Position numbers and translations under genes: made by a program
DNA from: Delphinapterus leucas
Lineage: Eukaryota > Chordata > Mammalia > Artiodactyla > Monodontidae
DNA length: 64,000 nt
Assembly (NCBI RefSeq): GCF_002288925.2
Contig: NW_022098001.1
Location: forward strand, 11,934,056 to 11,998,055
Direction of reading: 5' to 3'
In this document: in pieces, positions 1 to 11,143 of the stretch
Layout: each line of letters begins with the position of its first letter
Numbering within the stretch: position 1 is the first letter of the stretch
Notes under the pieces: model-generated
Seen by the model: the letters and a program-made list of their open reading frames with translations, nothing else
Database searches by the model: none
What the model was told of the DNA's origin: nothing

Positions 1-1904
1 GGATGGGATTGAGTTATGGAGAATGGCTACCCAGCCCATTCCCGGCAGTGGAGGGTTGCCCTCAGGTGCAGCGCATTTAGTTAGCCTGGGTGTCCCTCAC
101 TCCTCACAGGTGAGGGTTCTTAATGTGGTTCCACCATGTGGGAGAGATGTGCCATTGTCTCCCCACCTTAGAAAAATTCACCACTTCCTGGCCACCCAGC
201 CTCACTCCATGTCTAGAGTTGCCAGGTGCCATCAGGAGAATCACCTGAATTCTCACCTGCTCTTCCTCCCCAGTTGACTTGCTTTCCCAGTGGAAAGTAC
301 ACATCATGTTGCACCTAGAAGGGCCAGAGTGTGCCCAGTTCATGGCACGACTCAGTCCCAAGTCCTGGGAGCTATTCCAGGGAAGCACGATACCAACGTG
401 TAGCAGATAATAGGAAGTGGATGTTGGCAGTAGTCACCATTTTTCATTGAAGAGGGAGGATTGTAAAAACAAGGGTCACAAAGATGGGTTTTAGTGACTT
501 GAGTCTTGATGGTGTTTGGAAAGGCCTGTAACTGGGGATGGAGTTGAGGGGAATGGAATGAATGTGAGTGTGGAACAGAGAAATGAGAGACACCCCCCCC
601 CGTCTATGTACCATTTACAGGAGTGTGAGCCGTGCTTGTCTTTTGGAGGCATCTGCCGCTTGCAGACTCTTGTTTTCATTCTTGGTTTTCCATACTCTGG
701 ACCCACCGCCCATCCCTCCCTCTACTGAGTCCCTCTGTCAGCCTGGTCTGTTTCCCTGGCAGCTCCAAACAAGCGTCCATGGAGGAAACTGTTTGTCCTC
801 GAACTGATCTGTGATTGAATTCTACACTGGTCATTAAGCATAGATCAGCATTCTATAACCATTAATTTTAGTCAATTATTTGTTTTTTCCCTCTTTTTGT
901 GTCTTTTTTGGTATTTGTGTTTGACATATTTTATGCTACTTCTTTAAAAAGAATAGATTAAGCTCTTCCCTAATATGTGGTTCTATACTTCATTTTCCCC
1001 CCCAAAGTAATATTTATTATGTAAATTCCACAGTAACTGTTTCATTTCTTTACTCTTATTTTAATGACTGATTTTGGAGTTAGTATGTTTTGAAATGAGA
1101 TCTCAAAACCAGATCACAATTTTTTTCCAGTTTTATTAAAAATAAAGTTTTATAACATTAAAATATGCTTTTCATTTTTTACATTTAATTTTAAAATATG
1201 TTTTTGGAGCATCTGTATTAAAAGATGACTTTCAGTATTTTTAAACAGAATTATTTTTAGGATGTCCTAAGGACCTCAAATCTTGCTTTAAGTTGCTTTC
1301 CAAAAAACAATAATTTTCTTTATAAAAGTGTCTCATTTCAGGTTCTTTGTGGGAATGTTGGGGTGATCCCTCTGTCCTCTCCTCTGGGTCTACCATCTCC
1401 TGCAACAGGCTGGCTTCCCAAGATCTCAGGGGAGCAGCCAGGGGTCTGCTTCAAGTGGACATCCGGGTCACCTCTGCTTCCCCGACAGTGTGATTGGTCC
1501 TTTGATATGTCCTCTCATCCAATCAGAAATCCCTACATGGTAATCAAGTCTTAGTGATGCTTTTCACTGTTGGGGGAAAAGTCACATCACAGCCTAATTT
1601 AGAGGATCACCGAGCCACTCGCTTTCAGCTTAAGTTCCTAAATCCCAGGTGTGTGAGAAGTTAGTCCCTGGACATTTCGGGAGATACAGTGCACACTGGT
1701 AGATGTGAAATAAAGGTCCATTCAGGCAATTTGCCCTTTCAAGTGTGATTACCCAACTGTACTGAAGATCACACAGCAGGGACAGTGCATCCCACTCTGT
1801 ACCCCTGGTAAATGGAAAACAGACAGGAGCTCAGACTTTATCTTAAAATATTAAGCTTTTACTTTCCATTTCTTAGAATGAAATTCATATGTGAATTCCA
1901 TATG
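1..1904. other. Unique sequence, no gene seen
   Basis: No recognisable repeat or gene. The first 800 bases have ordinary mixed composition with only short unsupported reading frames. From about 840 to 1330 the DNA becomes strongly AT-rich with many T and A runs. A short C run lies near 594-601 and another near 998-1004. Confidence 0.5.
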
Positions 1905-1910
1905 TGAATG

Positions 1911-2095
1911 GGTAGAACCAAGTGTTCTTGAAGTCAGAAAAACCCAATTTAAATCCTTAACTCCACACTTCTTAGCTGGGTGACCTCAGGCATAGTGTTT
2001 CACCTCCCTCAGCCTCAGATTATTCACCCATAAAATGACATGATGACACTGACCCCCTAGGGCTGTTGAGGAGATTCAAGGAGACAAAAGTATGT
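1911..2095 (+). repeat. MIR SINE, plus strand
   Basis: Diverged tRNA-derived ancient SINE. It follows the MIR order: a captured tRNA-like segment, then gctgggtgacctcaggca (the 'tgtgaccttgggcaag' core), then the 'cctcagtttcctcatctgtaaaatg' segment seen here as cctcagattattcacccata, then the gggctgttgaggagatt region. The extreme 3' end is missing. Confidence 0.75.
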
Positions 2096-2479
2096 ACGCA
2101 GCACCAGATGGACTGTACCCAACAGATAGCAGAAGGTAAAGAAGTGAAAACGGGCCAGGCTTTTGAAAGACCTGGAGTATCGAAGACAGAGTTTCCAGTT
2201 TAATTTAGGCTTGGAGACTCCTGCTCTTACTTGGTGCCTCTTCTCATCGCCCTTAAGTTGATGGTGAGGGCAACCACAGTAGGACCACAGCATTGTGGTC
2301 CATGTGCAGGGGCACATCAGGTCAAGGTTCACAGATGCCATGTGCCAGCACCTCACTTTACTGTCACCCCAGCTTTTCTGTGGAAGGTTGCTGCTTTATA
2401 ATAAACTCCCATTGCCTGAGGCAACTTGGAGACATTCTTTAGAGTTAACATAGCTTAAATAATTCAGGATCAGAGATTA
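2096..2479. other. Unique sequence
   Basis: No gene or clear repeat. It lies between an MIR and a hAT-derived element. Reading frames here have no recognisable protein similarity. Confidence 0.4.
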
Positions 2480-2480
2480 G

Positions 2481-2781
2481 GTGTTAGAAACCTTTTTCTG
2501 TAAAGGGGCAGATAGAAAATATTTTAGGATATGTGGCCCATGCAGTCTCCGCTGCAGTGACTACATCTTTGTAGCACGAAAGCAACCACGTACTACACGT
2601 GAATGAATGGGTGTGGCTGAGTTCTAATAAAACTTTATTTGTAGACACTGAAATTTGAATTGCATACAATTTGCATGGATCATAAAATATTCTCCCTTTT
2701 ATATTTTAAAATATAAAAAAGGAGCCGTACAAAAAGAGGTAGTGGGCTATTTGGCTCACAGGTTGTTTTGCTGACCCCTTG
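2481..2781 (+). mobile_element. Non-autonomous hAT (MER-type) DNA transposon
   Basis: Recognised from the ordered motifs ttctgtaaaggggcagatag, aaatattttagg, gtagcacgaaagcaacca, gaatgggtgtggctg, taataaaactttattt, and a 3' end close to gctgacccc. This is the common mammalian hAT-Charlie-type MER family. It has no transposase. An AT-rich internal segment (2660-2720) is present that the second copy at 60.7 kb lacks. I do not assign the exact subfamily. Confidence 0.75.
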
Positions 2782-3004
2782 TCTAGAATGATGTCTTGTT
2801 AAAGATAAAACGAGGGAGTCTGCTGGCTTTAGCTTTCTTCCTATTAAACGTGTGTGTTTTTTGAATGTGGACTCTGGGCCTGCACTGGGTTAGCGTCACA
2901 TTATCAGGATTTCAAGGAGAAATCAACAAATCCACCATTATAATGAAAGGTTTCAACACACTCCTTCCCATAAGTGACCAATAAATAAGATGTACATTAT
3001 CTTT

Positions 3005-3180
3005 TTTCATCTTTACTCAACACTGCAAGGTAGATTTTATCACCGCAATTTTGCCACTGGGGAAACAGAGGTTCAGAGTGGCTGCTTAACTTGTCCAGGG
3101 TCACACGTGAGGAAGGGGTAGAACCGAGATTTAGCTCAGGATCATGTGCTGTCAAAGCCCAGGCGCTTTGCACTGGCTTT
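3005..3180 (-). repeat. MIR SINE, minus strand
   Basis: Reverse-complement MIR order: an ccactggggaaacagaggtt segment (for 'ttttacagatgaggaaactg'), then cttgtccagggtcacacg, then a tRNA-like end with gccaggcgctttgcactgg. Diverged. Confidence 0.65.
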
Positions 3181-5465
3181 CGTAGCCTCCCTTCACCACC
3201 AACCTCGTGATCATGTACGAACTCATGGGGGAGCAGAGAGCTGCAACGGCAGGGCTGTGTTGACCCATGACCTCCCTTTTAAAAGCCCAAGTCAAGGGTT
3301 TTTCCAGAGACTTGGGTTCTGGTGGGGTAACACTGAGGAAGTTTGATCAAACGGCCAGCAACTGAAATAGCTATTCATACTCGGTTTTGGTTTTTCATCA
3401 CATGAGCAGGCATGACTATTAGCCAGGAGTCAACGGCCACACACAGCGAGAGACACCCAGTAGTGGAGCAAAAATTACGGAGGCAAAAGATCCCTGTGGG
3501 GCAAAGCTGACGCCGGGGTCTGGTCATGGACGGAGCAGGTCAAGGAGGCTGAGCTGCCCTGGACGTAGTTCAAGGCTGTCTGTATCAGAGGATGCCAATT
3601 AAACTGAAGGAATTCAGAGACCAGAAAGATAACTACTAACAGCTCTGGAAGGGGTTGAGTCGGGAAGACCAGCTTCTGATCTGACAGAGTTGCAGTGGGG
3701 AGAGGTGATGGGAAGGTTCCTGAGAAGAGCCTTATTTGGCTTGAGAGTAGAGCAAGGGGGTCAAACGACCAACTTGAATTGTTCTAGAGGCCGTTATCAG
3801 GTCTCTTCTGAGGAAACACGCACACACAGGAAAAAATGGGTAAAAACTGAGAAAAAAGGAAAACAGCAAGAAAAGCTTGAGGTTTACCATTAACTGGCCT
3901 TGGAATAGCTTCTGAAAGGAAGAACATGTGTTTGTTGTGGGAGAAGTTAACCAGGGTGTAACATGAGATAATAAGCAAACAGGAGGAGACAGTTTTGTCT
4001 GACCAAGAACAGTAAGGAAGTGTGGAGATGCCACATCCGTTTTCTCACACTATGACCAAAGGGACCAGATTTCAGGGTGTGAACCTGCCACAGCGGAGTA
4101 GAAAGGGTGTGTGGGAAACATAGGCAGACCCAAAATGATGACAAGAGGACGTCCTAGCTTGGGCTGCTCCCCAAGGCAGACTCTGAGACAAGTATTTGAG
4201 TGCAAATAGCTTTGGCAGAGGTGATTGTGGGAAGCAGTGAGGGGTTGGGGAAGACAGACAGACGGGAAGGCAAGCCAAATAAATGTACATCCTCTAGCAA
4301 GTCCACCACGGTGGTCCATCCTCCACTGGGGACAAACAGAGCTTAATCCCACCAGAAACGCTGGGGGCCAGTGTGGAACGTGGGCTTTGGAATTATTCCG
4401 CCCGAGGAGAGAGGGAGCCGGGCGTTTGTCCATCGCCGGTCAGCAGCTAGTCAAGGGCCTTTTCCCACATGGTGTGTGACCCTTGACCCCTGGCGGGCTG
4501 CAGTGGGCACAGCAGGCACAGGGGGCTTTTGCAGCCATAGGGGGCCTTTGGGTGAGCATCACAGGTGCTCGCTGGTGGCAGGAGTTATGGCAGGGGTGAA
4601 TGCTGAGGGGATACGGCCAGGGCACTGACAGCATCTCAGCTGGGCACCTTCCAAAGACGCATCTTGGAAGTGAAGGTCTAAGGGTTATGGCTTTCCATGT
4701 ACACATGTCCCTGGTTAAACAAGCAGGGGGTGGGTGGGAGCGAGGAGAAAGAGAGACGAATGCTGTAGAGCGAGAGAATGACTACAGAGAAAAAAGCAAA
4801 TTCAAGTAAGACCAGAGGTGTCAGACTGAGGACCAGAGCTGAAAAACTGAGTGCTAGAATTTTCTTGCCAGTTGCCCATCCCTGTGACAAAGGAAAACTG
4901 GATATTGTCCATTGAGCCTGATAATTCAAGTCTTCCCTGTTGTCATGCCAAGTATTGTGCTGGATACGAAGATAGATGCTTCTCTTCTCAAGAGTGAAGC
5001 TGGACATGGGAGAAAAAGTTTGCCATGGCAAAAAAATTAAGCTGCTTTTGTTGGCATGAAAAACTCCACAGATTAGGGAAAACAGAACCTCTGAGTCCTC
5101 CTTTTAAGTGGTCTAGTAGTGAGAGCGTTTTCCCCAAATGAATTCCTGGGCCAGTATAAACCTCTGCTGTGGCCAACGCTGCCGTTCCTCTCTCCACCCA
5201 TTTCCCCAGAAGCGTGAACCCAGCCAAGTCCTCTTTCAATACCAGCTGAGCTCTTGGAAGGCATCTGAGAGTCAGTCTTGTGTAGTGAGAGGGTGTCTCT
5301 GCTCAACAAACATGCCCCATTCATCCTTCGGGTCTGGGAGTGGCTCTCTCAGGTGCCCAGGGGACAACATCTCTTTCTATCAGTGGGGCTGTGGCTTTTG
5401 CTGATTTTTGCTCTTACCCAGGGGATGTTGTGAACTCCTCTGAGCTCAGGGCATCAGCCTCCCCT
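3181..5465. other. Mostly unique; possible ancient repeat at 4140-4500
   Basis: No gene is supported. Several overlapping frames of 60-127 codons occur on both strands, but none shows a recognisable protein family or codon bias. The segment at about 4140-4500 has the texture of a decayed interspersed repeat, though I cannot name its family. The rest holds no recognisable element. Confidence 0.4.
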
Positions 5466-5469
5466 GGGA

Positions 5470-5897
5470 AGCCAGAGGTATCAGGTCCTGATTCCTGGAA
5501 ACTGTAAATATTACTCTATTTGGAAAAAGTGTGTATGTAGACGTAAGTTAAGGATCTGGAGATGAGGATATGATCCTGGATTATCCAAGCCCTAAACGCC
5601 ATCAAAAGTGTCCTGGCAAGAGAAAGGCAGAGGGAGATTTCACACTCATGGAGAAGAAGGCCATGTGCCAATGGTGGCAGAGACTGGAGTGATGCAATCT
5701 CTGGCCAAGGAACACTGACAACCACCAGAATTTGGAAGAGGCACAGAATGGATTCTCCCCTGGACCTCTGGAGAGAGGGTGGTCCTGATGATAGCTTGAT
5801 TCAGGACTTCTGGTCTCCAGAGCTGTGAGAATAAATTTCTGTGTTTTAAACCAAGCTGTGGTTATTTGTTACAGCTGCCACAGGAAAGTAATACATG
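5470..5897 (+). mobile_element. MLT1-type MaLR LTR, plus strand
   Basis: Diverged ERVL-MaLR long terminal repeat. The landmarks are in order: tattactctatttggaaa, gatcctggattatccaagcc, agaaggccatgtgccaatg, gactggagtgatgcaatc, gaggcacagaatggattctc, ttcaggacttctggtctcc, gctgtgagaataaatttctg, and a 3' end like ggttatttgttacagctgcc. No internal gag or pol sequence follows, so it is a solo or truncated LTR. An L1 fragment abuts it downstream. Confidence 0.75.
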
Positions 5898-6319
5898 AAA
5901 GTATAAACTTGCTTCCCACTGGTGGCACCTATATGCATTAATAGACGATATTTGTTTTTCTTTTTCTGACTTACTTCACTCTGTATGACAGACTCTAGGT
6001 CCATCCACCTCACTACAAATAACTCAATTTCGTTTCTTTTTATGGCTGAGTAATATGCCATTGCATATATGTGCCACATCTTCTTTATCCATTCATCTGT
6101 CGATGGACACTTATGTTGCTTCCATGTCCTGGCTATTGTAAATAGAGCTGCAGTGAACATTTTGGTACATGACTCTTTTTGAATTATGGTTTTCTCAGGG
6201 TATATGCCCAGTAGTGGGATTGCTGGGTCATATGGTAATTCTATTTTTAGTTTTTTAAGGAACCTCCATACTGTTCTCCATAGTGACTGTATCAATTTAC
6301 ATTCCCACCAACAGTGCAA
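5846..6319 (-). pseudogene. L1 ORF2 C-terminal remnant
   Basis: Open frame of 157 codons on the minus strand that reads as the extreme C-terminus of the L1 ORF2 protein. It includes the cysteine/histidine start (MHCWWECK), then the [17 protein letters not shown] block, the KMWHIYAMAYYSAIKRNEIE block, and the end of the ORF. In a complete L1, ORF2 encodes an endonuclease and reverse transcriptase that act on L1 RNA in cis. Here neither domain is present. The last 10-15 codons run past the element into the flanking LTR. It is out of frame with the upstream remnant at 6353-6772, so it is a dead fragment. Confidence 0.85.
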
Positions 6320-6752
6320 GAGGGTTCCCTTTTCTCCACACCCTCTCCAGCATTAACTGTTTGTAGATTTTTTGATGATGGCTATTCTGACCGGTGTGAG
6401 GTGATACCTCATTGTGGTTTTGATCTGCATTTCTCTAATGATTAGTGATGTTGAGCATCCTTTCATGTGTTTGTTGGCAATCTGTATGTCTTCTTTGGAG
6501 AAATGTCTATTTAGGTCTTCTGCCCATTTTTGGATTGGGTTGTTTGTTTTTTTTATATTGAGCTGCATGAGCTGCTTGTATACTTTGGAGATTAATCCTT
6601 TGTCTGTTGTTTCATTTGCAAATATTTTCTCCCGTTCTGAGGGCTGTCTTTTCATCTTGTTTATGGTTTCCTTTGCTGTGTAAAAGCTTTTACGTTTCAT
6701 TAGGGCCCATTTGTTTATTTTTGTTTTTATTTCCATTTCTCTAGGAGGTTGT
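5925..6752 (-). mobile_element. L1 LINE 3' portion, minus strand
   Basis: 5'-truncated L1 read on the minus strand, covering the last part of ORF2. The plus strand shows the characteristic reverse-complement landmarks: tctgacttacttcactctg, gctgagtaatatgccattg, gggattgctgggtcatatgg, and ttttgatctgcatttctcta. It lacks a clear poly-T end and a convincing TSD, suggesting 3' truncation or rearrangement. It is immediately followed by a second L1 piece of overlapping content (6753-6903). Confidence 0.9.
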
Positions 6753-6772
6753 ACCACATCTTCTTTATCCAT
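6353..6772 (-). pseudogene. L1 ORF2 remnant, region C-terminal to RT
   Basis: Open frame of 139 codons on the minus strand with L1 ORF2 blocks downstream of the reverse transcriptase domain: [53 protein letters not shown], and [16 protein letters not shown]. It ends at a stop, and ORF2 continues in another frame (5846-6319), so at least one frameshift separates them. The endonuclease and catalytic RT motifs are absent. Confidence 0.85.
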
Positions 6773-6903
6773 TCATCTGTCGATGGGCATTTAGGTTGCT
6801 TCCATGTCCTGGCTGTTGTAAATAGAGCTGCAATGAACACTGGGGTGCATGTGTCTTTTTGAATCATGGTTTTCTCTGGGTATATGCCCAGGAGTGGGAT
6901 TGA
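6753..6903 (-). mobile_element. Second L1 fragment repeating 6075-6222
   Basis: About 150 bases in the same orientation as the L1 at 5925-6752, covering the same part of ORF2 as 6075-6222. Both copies contain ccacatcttctttatccatt, and both end near a gtgggattg motif. Homology starts abruptly at 6753 and ends abruptly at about 6900. This is either a short separate L1 insertion or an internal duplication. Confidence 0.8.
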
Positions 6904-7484
6904 GGGTTCTTGCTCTTGAAGGGCAAGGGCTTGACCCCAGTCGACCTTGAAGGCAGGGCCGTCTCTTGGACATCTTTATGCCCCGAATCAGTCAGTGTCC
7001 AATCGGCAAAGCTGAAACCTACCAGAGATTTGAAACAGAATCTGAAATCAATCAGGGAATTTATTGAAAAAAATCCTGAATAGCACAAGGAAAGGGTAAG
7101 GGAAACCAAATATTAGTAGCTGCAGGAAGCTGCTAGGGGGCAAAGGGCAGAGAGTGGAGTGGCTGTAGTCTTCACTGCCTTGATCCCCAGTATGACCAGA
7201 GCCACTGCTGCTGCTGCTTCAGGAAGTTAGAAAGCATGACTTATCCTGGATTGGGGTGCTTTCTCAGGGAGAAGCCTGAGAATGACGCAGAGGAGGAGTG
7301 AAGCTGAGGATGTAGCTATGGTGACAAGGCTCTGTGCATATGTGTACGTTCGTGGGAGCAGGTGCTCTTCACTGCTTAGTGCCCAGATTAGGTAATTAAC
7401 CAGGCTCCCGTAGCCCACTGTCATCCTCATAGCACTTGATCCATGACAGTTACTCCAGCTATGATTTTAATTATGCATTTTACT
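6904..7484. other. Unique sequence
   Basis: No repeat or gene identified. A short gctgctgctgc run lies near 7206-7220. Confidence 0.4.
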
Positions 7485-7595
7485 AGCTTCCTATCTAGAC
7501 TGTTGGCTCCATGAAGTAAGTCCTCACCCTCTTGCTTTCTCTCATGTCCCCTTGTGCCCAGCACTCAGTGGCTACTCAGTGCACGGGTGTTGACT
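7485..7595 (+). repeat. L2 LINE 3' end, plus strand
   Basis: The 3' end of an ancient L2 follows the usual order: ctatctagactgttggctcc (for 'ctagactgtaagctcc'), a coding-end C/T-rich middle, and gtgcccagcactcagtggct, ending in gttgactgacca. Strongly diverged. Confidence 0.5.
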
Positions 7596-8749
7596 GACCA
7601 CCAACCAGGATCTCTAGAGATACCTTTTCTTTTCTCATCAAAAACACACACAGCACATCAAATGGTCTCATGGGACTGCCTGGTTTTTGAGAAGAAAGCT
7701 GGATTTGCAGGCTGTGTTTTTCCTCGGCTATGGCTGTATCATTCAACTTTTCACAGAGAAAAGGCAGCAAGAATGGGTAGGCAAAAGGCAGTCAGAAATA
7801 GAAGCTGGGAGGACACACACTCCTTCCTGGGGGCATCTCTGAGTAGAGATTGGGTGGTCACTGAAGCAGGCAGAGCTGGGATGCCATAGCAGCAAGGCGC
7901 CAGCCTGTACTCTCCCATCATCCATCTCTCCCTCCGACCATTATTTACAGCCTGCTGCCCTGATCCCACGGGCTCGTCTTCACTCCCAAAGGAAAAAGAC
8001 GTGAAATAGATTGATATGAGAATCTGTGTGTTTTGTCCCTGAGCCCAGTGGGAGTCGGCATTCTGAGAGCAGTTCTCATTCTCCCAGAGAGAATCTGACC
8101 TTCTGGGTGTGGACTCTCCCTGAGAAGCTGCTCTTTCCCTCTCGTGGCTGAAAGTGAATGGACTGAATCCTATGCTCGGTGGTGTTAATTAAGCTCTAAT
8201 ACTGAGAGTTTATGAATGTGACTGTCAGGTCTGCTGGACGATCACAGCTTGGGCTCCCCCAGATGCATTTTAATCTTGCCCCTGAAAATGTGCTGAGCAG
8301 ACTTGCACTTGTTCAAGAGGCTGCCGCCTATCCAACATTTGACCACAATATAACCTTGACACATCTATAAGATACATGCTTTTTTTTTTTTTTTAACCCA
8401 GATAACTCCTGTATGGGAGGGATATAAAATGCATTTTATCTTGCATGTCCACTTTGATCATTTGTTGGTTGCCTGGGGCACTGTGTTGAGAAGGATTCTG
8501 AAGCACTGTGATCAGTAAATTATGGGCACCGTATTTCTTTTATAAGAAATATGCTAAAAACCAAAGGCTCAATAAGGTGCATTTCTAAGCTTCCCTGGGA
8601 GGAATTCTGCTGCTCCTCTAGAATGCAGAAGGGGCTATGGTTGTTGCTCTTCTTTCCTTCTGTTAATAGCAAAATTTCCCTTCCTGTCACACTTGCCTGT
8701 CAGCAGACGTGACATATTTCATGGTATCACTGAATGTTAATGCTGGGTG
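7596..8749. other. Unique sequence with an 8.1-8.35 kb candidate conserved stretch
   Basis: No repeat recognised except a 14-16 base T run near 8381. The part from about 8150 to 8350 contains gttaattaagctctaatac and other homeodomain-like AT motifs among ordinary unique DNA. Function cannot be judged without cross-species alignment. Confidence 0.4.
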
Positions 8750-8850
8750 ATTCTTCAGAGAACATTTAGTCTAAGCAACTTGTTTTACAGAAGGTGAAAA
8801 TGAGGCTGTAGGAGTCTGATTTTCAAAAGGTCAAACAGCTGGTTAATACA
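8750..8850 (-). repeat. Possible decayed MIR, minus strand
   Basis: Weak match to the MIR reverse complement: ttttacagaaggtgaaaatg followed by aaaggtcaaacagctggtta. Only the core survives. Confidence 0.35.
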
Positions 8851-8984
8851 GGTCCTCTGTCTCCCCTTGTCTTCTTTTGGACCCTCTGCTTCCAAGGCAG
8901 GAAATCTGTCTTTACCTCGGCTCTCTGCTCGAAAAAATGTGGGCTTGTGCAGGACGGGGACCTTGGGATGTCACAGCAGCACCT

Positions 8985-9172
8985 TCCAGCCCCAGAGCCT
9001 GGCTCTCTCACTTGATAGTTGAGTAACCACGAGTAAGTGGCTTAATCTTGCTAAGCCTGAGTTTCCTCACAAGTTAACTGAGCATGAAGATTGTGAGGTT
9101 TTAATGAGATAACTAATGTAAAGTGTGTAGCACTGGACCTGGCTCCACAAACACAGGCTACTGTTAACATCT
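8985..9172 (+). repeat. MIR SINE, plus strand
   Basis: Clear MIR order: an agtaagtggcttaatcttgc core, gcctgagtttcctcac, gtgaggttttaatgagataa, then gtagcactggacctggctc near the 3' end. Confidence 0.75.
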
Positions 9173-9879
9173 GTAGGACAATCTAGCTGGGCTCAATGAT
9201 TCCTTATCCTGAAAGCCTACACTTTGGAACATCAGCTGATAATACACAGGGCTGCCTCTGAAATACCTGTGAGGAGTTCCAGGTTTCCATCAAATGAGAT
9301 GATACGTGGAGAGTGAGTTCTTTGCTAACTAAAAAGCATTTTTCATTGTTTATTTCAGATAACATATTTATCGTCATCATTTTTCTTACTACTACTAATC
9401 ATTTCAAGGTATATTCTGTGAGTATTGCTCTGATTCCATGACAAGTTTCAAACCCATGAAGGACTCTCTGGAATTCTTAACCTCCTTAAGGACAACCTCT
9501 TTTTGCCAACATTTATTTCCTGACTTGTGTCTTTAAACTGATTCTTCTCAACAAGGTTGTGTTTTAGGCAGATCCTTATATCCTGCTACAGTTTTAATTA
9601 GTATCACAATTATATTTGCTTTTTTTAAATTGATAGCTTATTCCTGGTTTGTATCCACAGTCATGTCCTAAAGGACACAGTTTTTAAAAGCCTAATAAAT
9701 AAATGGTAAGTGTGTGTGTGTGTCTAGGCTTAAGTCGGCACAGCTTCTGAACAGTGAGCATAGGTATTTGTGAAGGAGAGTGGTGTCTTGAGGCAGAATC
9801 ATCTCTTATGCCTTGGGATGTTGTCTGGGTACAAGTCCCAAAATATGCCATTCTCAGTGAAACACACTGAGAGCGCAAT
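9173..9879. other. Unique sequence with a short GT repeat
   Basis: AT-rich unique DNA with no gene. A short (GT)n tract lies at 9711-9723, just upstream of the retroviral LTR. Confidence 0.4.
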
Positions 9880-10198
9880 TGGGACAGGCTGGGACCTGGG
9901 ACCTGGGACCCTTTGCTGCAATGCTTGCATCTGCCCAAAAGTCTCCTCAAGTAACAAAATATGAAGGACGTATATAGGGGACTAAAAATAACTTCGGGTC
10001 TGTGCAGTTGGGGCAAATTATGGACAAACAGACACAAAAAGACCAAAAAGCCCAACTGCCACTTCTGAAGAGCCGGGAGCAAAATCAGGGTGTCGGGAGC
10101 AAAAGCAGGATATTGCACATGTCCCCTGCACACGTCACCACCAAAGGGGTGAGCAAACTACTCCAGCCCGAGACCTGGACACACCCCTACCCTCACCC

Positions 10199-10207
10199 TA
10201 TATAAGG
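10199..10207 (+). promoter_or_regulatory. TATA box of the LTR
   Basis: The sequence tatataagg stands 90 bases before the AATAAA signal. This is the spacing expected if transcription starts about 25-30 bases downstream, near 10230, and the R region ends after the poly(A) signal. Confidence 0.5.
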
Positions 10208-10288
10208 AGCCAGCTTGCCCCCATTCGGGGAACAAGCAAGCAAGGGAACATGTTTCTTCTTGTTCCCCACTGCTGCAGCAGGGGCCGC

Positions 10289-10294
10289 AATAAA
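10289..10294 (+). promoter_or_regulatory. AATAAA polyadenylation signal of the LTR
   Basis: AATAAA inside gccgcaataaagccttgcc, followed by a TG/T-rich stretch (ttgtctggcc), as at a retroviral R/U5 junction. Confidence 0.5.
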
Positions 10295-10374
10295 GCCTTG
10301 CCTACATTTCTTGTCTGGCCTCTGATCAATTTCTCTTGATTAAGGATGCCAAGAACCCTGGTCAGTAACACAAT

Positions 10375-10679
10375 CATCGTGATCTTGTAGTCTTGACCCA
10401 CGCGGCGTGTACCAGGAAATCGACCGGGAAGACGCTGTAGACAACTCAATTGATGTCCCATCATAAGGTATCTTGAAGCCCCAGCGAGTACCCCGCGTCT
10501 GCACTTCATCCTGCTGGAGATGTGCTCAGTGAACAAAGTCCAGTAGTGGGGCTTGGCAACATTCTGACAGGCTGGGGAATCTGAAGTGTCCTTTATGGCT
10601 GGGGCTCTTGGATCCACCACGGAAAACTCATTGAATTCTAGGTCTATTATTTTTTTCATGCAAAGTAAGCATAAAGACA
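10375..10679. other. Unique sequence after the LTR
   Basis: No retroviral internal sequence recognised. It contains a few CpG dinucleotides near 10400-10500 (cgcggcgtg, gaccgggaagacgc). No gene seen. Confidence 0.35.
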
Positions 10680-10895
10680 ATGAGGAAAAAGAAGGCTTTG
10701 TGATCGGAGACCCTGGGTTAGAGTCCTGGTTGGCCCCTGCCATGTTATTAGCCATTTGATGCCAGGGCTGGTGCCTCCGTCTCCTCCAGGGTCAGTTTCT
10801 CCATCTATGAACTGGGGGAGGATTGTACTTCCACAATCTTCCAGACTTATGGGTTGTTGAGATAACAGCCACAGAAGGATTTGTAAGTTCTTAAG
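10680..10895 (+). repeat. Probable MIR SINE, plus strand
   Basis: MIR-like order: ggagaccctgggttagagtc (tRNA-like B-box region), ggtcagtttctccatctatg, then gggttgttgagataac. The young SINE at 10920 lies directly downstream. Confidence 0.55.
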
Positions 10896-10919
10896 TCATT
10901 TTCAAAAATATCTCATGAT

Positions 10920-11135
10920 GGGCTTCCCTGGTGGCGCAGTGGTTGAGAGTCCGCCTGCCGATGCAGGGGACGTGGGTTCGTGTCCCGGTCCGGGAAGATC
11001 CCACATGCCGCAGAGCGGCTGGGCCCCTGAGCCATGGCCGCTGAGCCTGCGCGTCCGGAGCCTGTGCTCCGCAACGGGAGAGGCCACAGCAGTGAGAGGC
11101 CCGCGTAACGCAAAAAAAAAAAAAAAAAAAAAAAA
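10920..11135 (+). mobile_element. CHR-type tRNA-derived SINE, full length
   Basis: Begins at gggcttccctggtggcgcag, has A-box-like (ggcgcagtggttgagag) and B-box-like (gggttcgtgtc) Pol III promoter motifs, the standard body, and a 24-base A tail. An exact 8-base TSD, ctcatgat, flanks it (10912-10919 and 11136-11143). It depends on L1 enzymes for retroposition. Confidence 0.95.
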
Positions 11136-11143
11136 CTCATGAT

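Larger units (their letters stand above)
9880..10370 (+). mobile_element. Probable solo LTR of a class I endogenous retrovirus
   Basis: About 490 bases with LTR organisation. A U3-like part carries a repeated cgggagcaaaa motif (two copies near 10075 and 10094). It is followed by a TATA box at 10199, an AATAAA signal at 10289 with a U5-like ttgtctggcc, and a terminus at cagtaaca. The proposed ends are TG...CA, flanked by a 4-base caat on each side (9876-9879 and 10371-10374); a 4-base TSD is typical of gammaretrovirus-like elements. No primer-binding site, gag, pol or env follows. The boundaries are inferred and the 5' end is the weaker one. Confidence 0.55.

Noticed and set aside
594..604. 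C run as a G-quadruplex site
   Set aside because: A single C run only; four runs are required.
9684..10133. 149-codon minus-strand frame
   Set aside because: Antisense to the LTR U3; no domain recognised.
10198..10755. 185-codon minus-strand frame, the longest without N
   Set aside because: It runs antisense across the LTR and its flank, with no recognisable domain or conserved start; chance or LTR-derived.
10939..10994. tRNA gene-like A and B boxes in SINEs
   Set aside because: They belong to tRNA-derived SINEs repeated ten times in the window; no tRNA cloverleaf is preserved.
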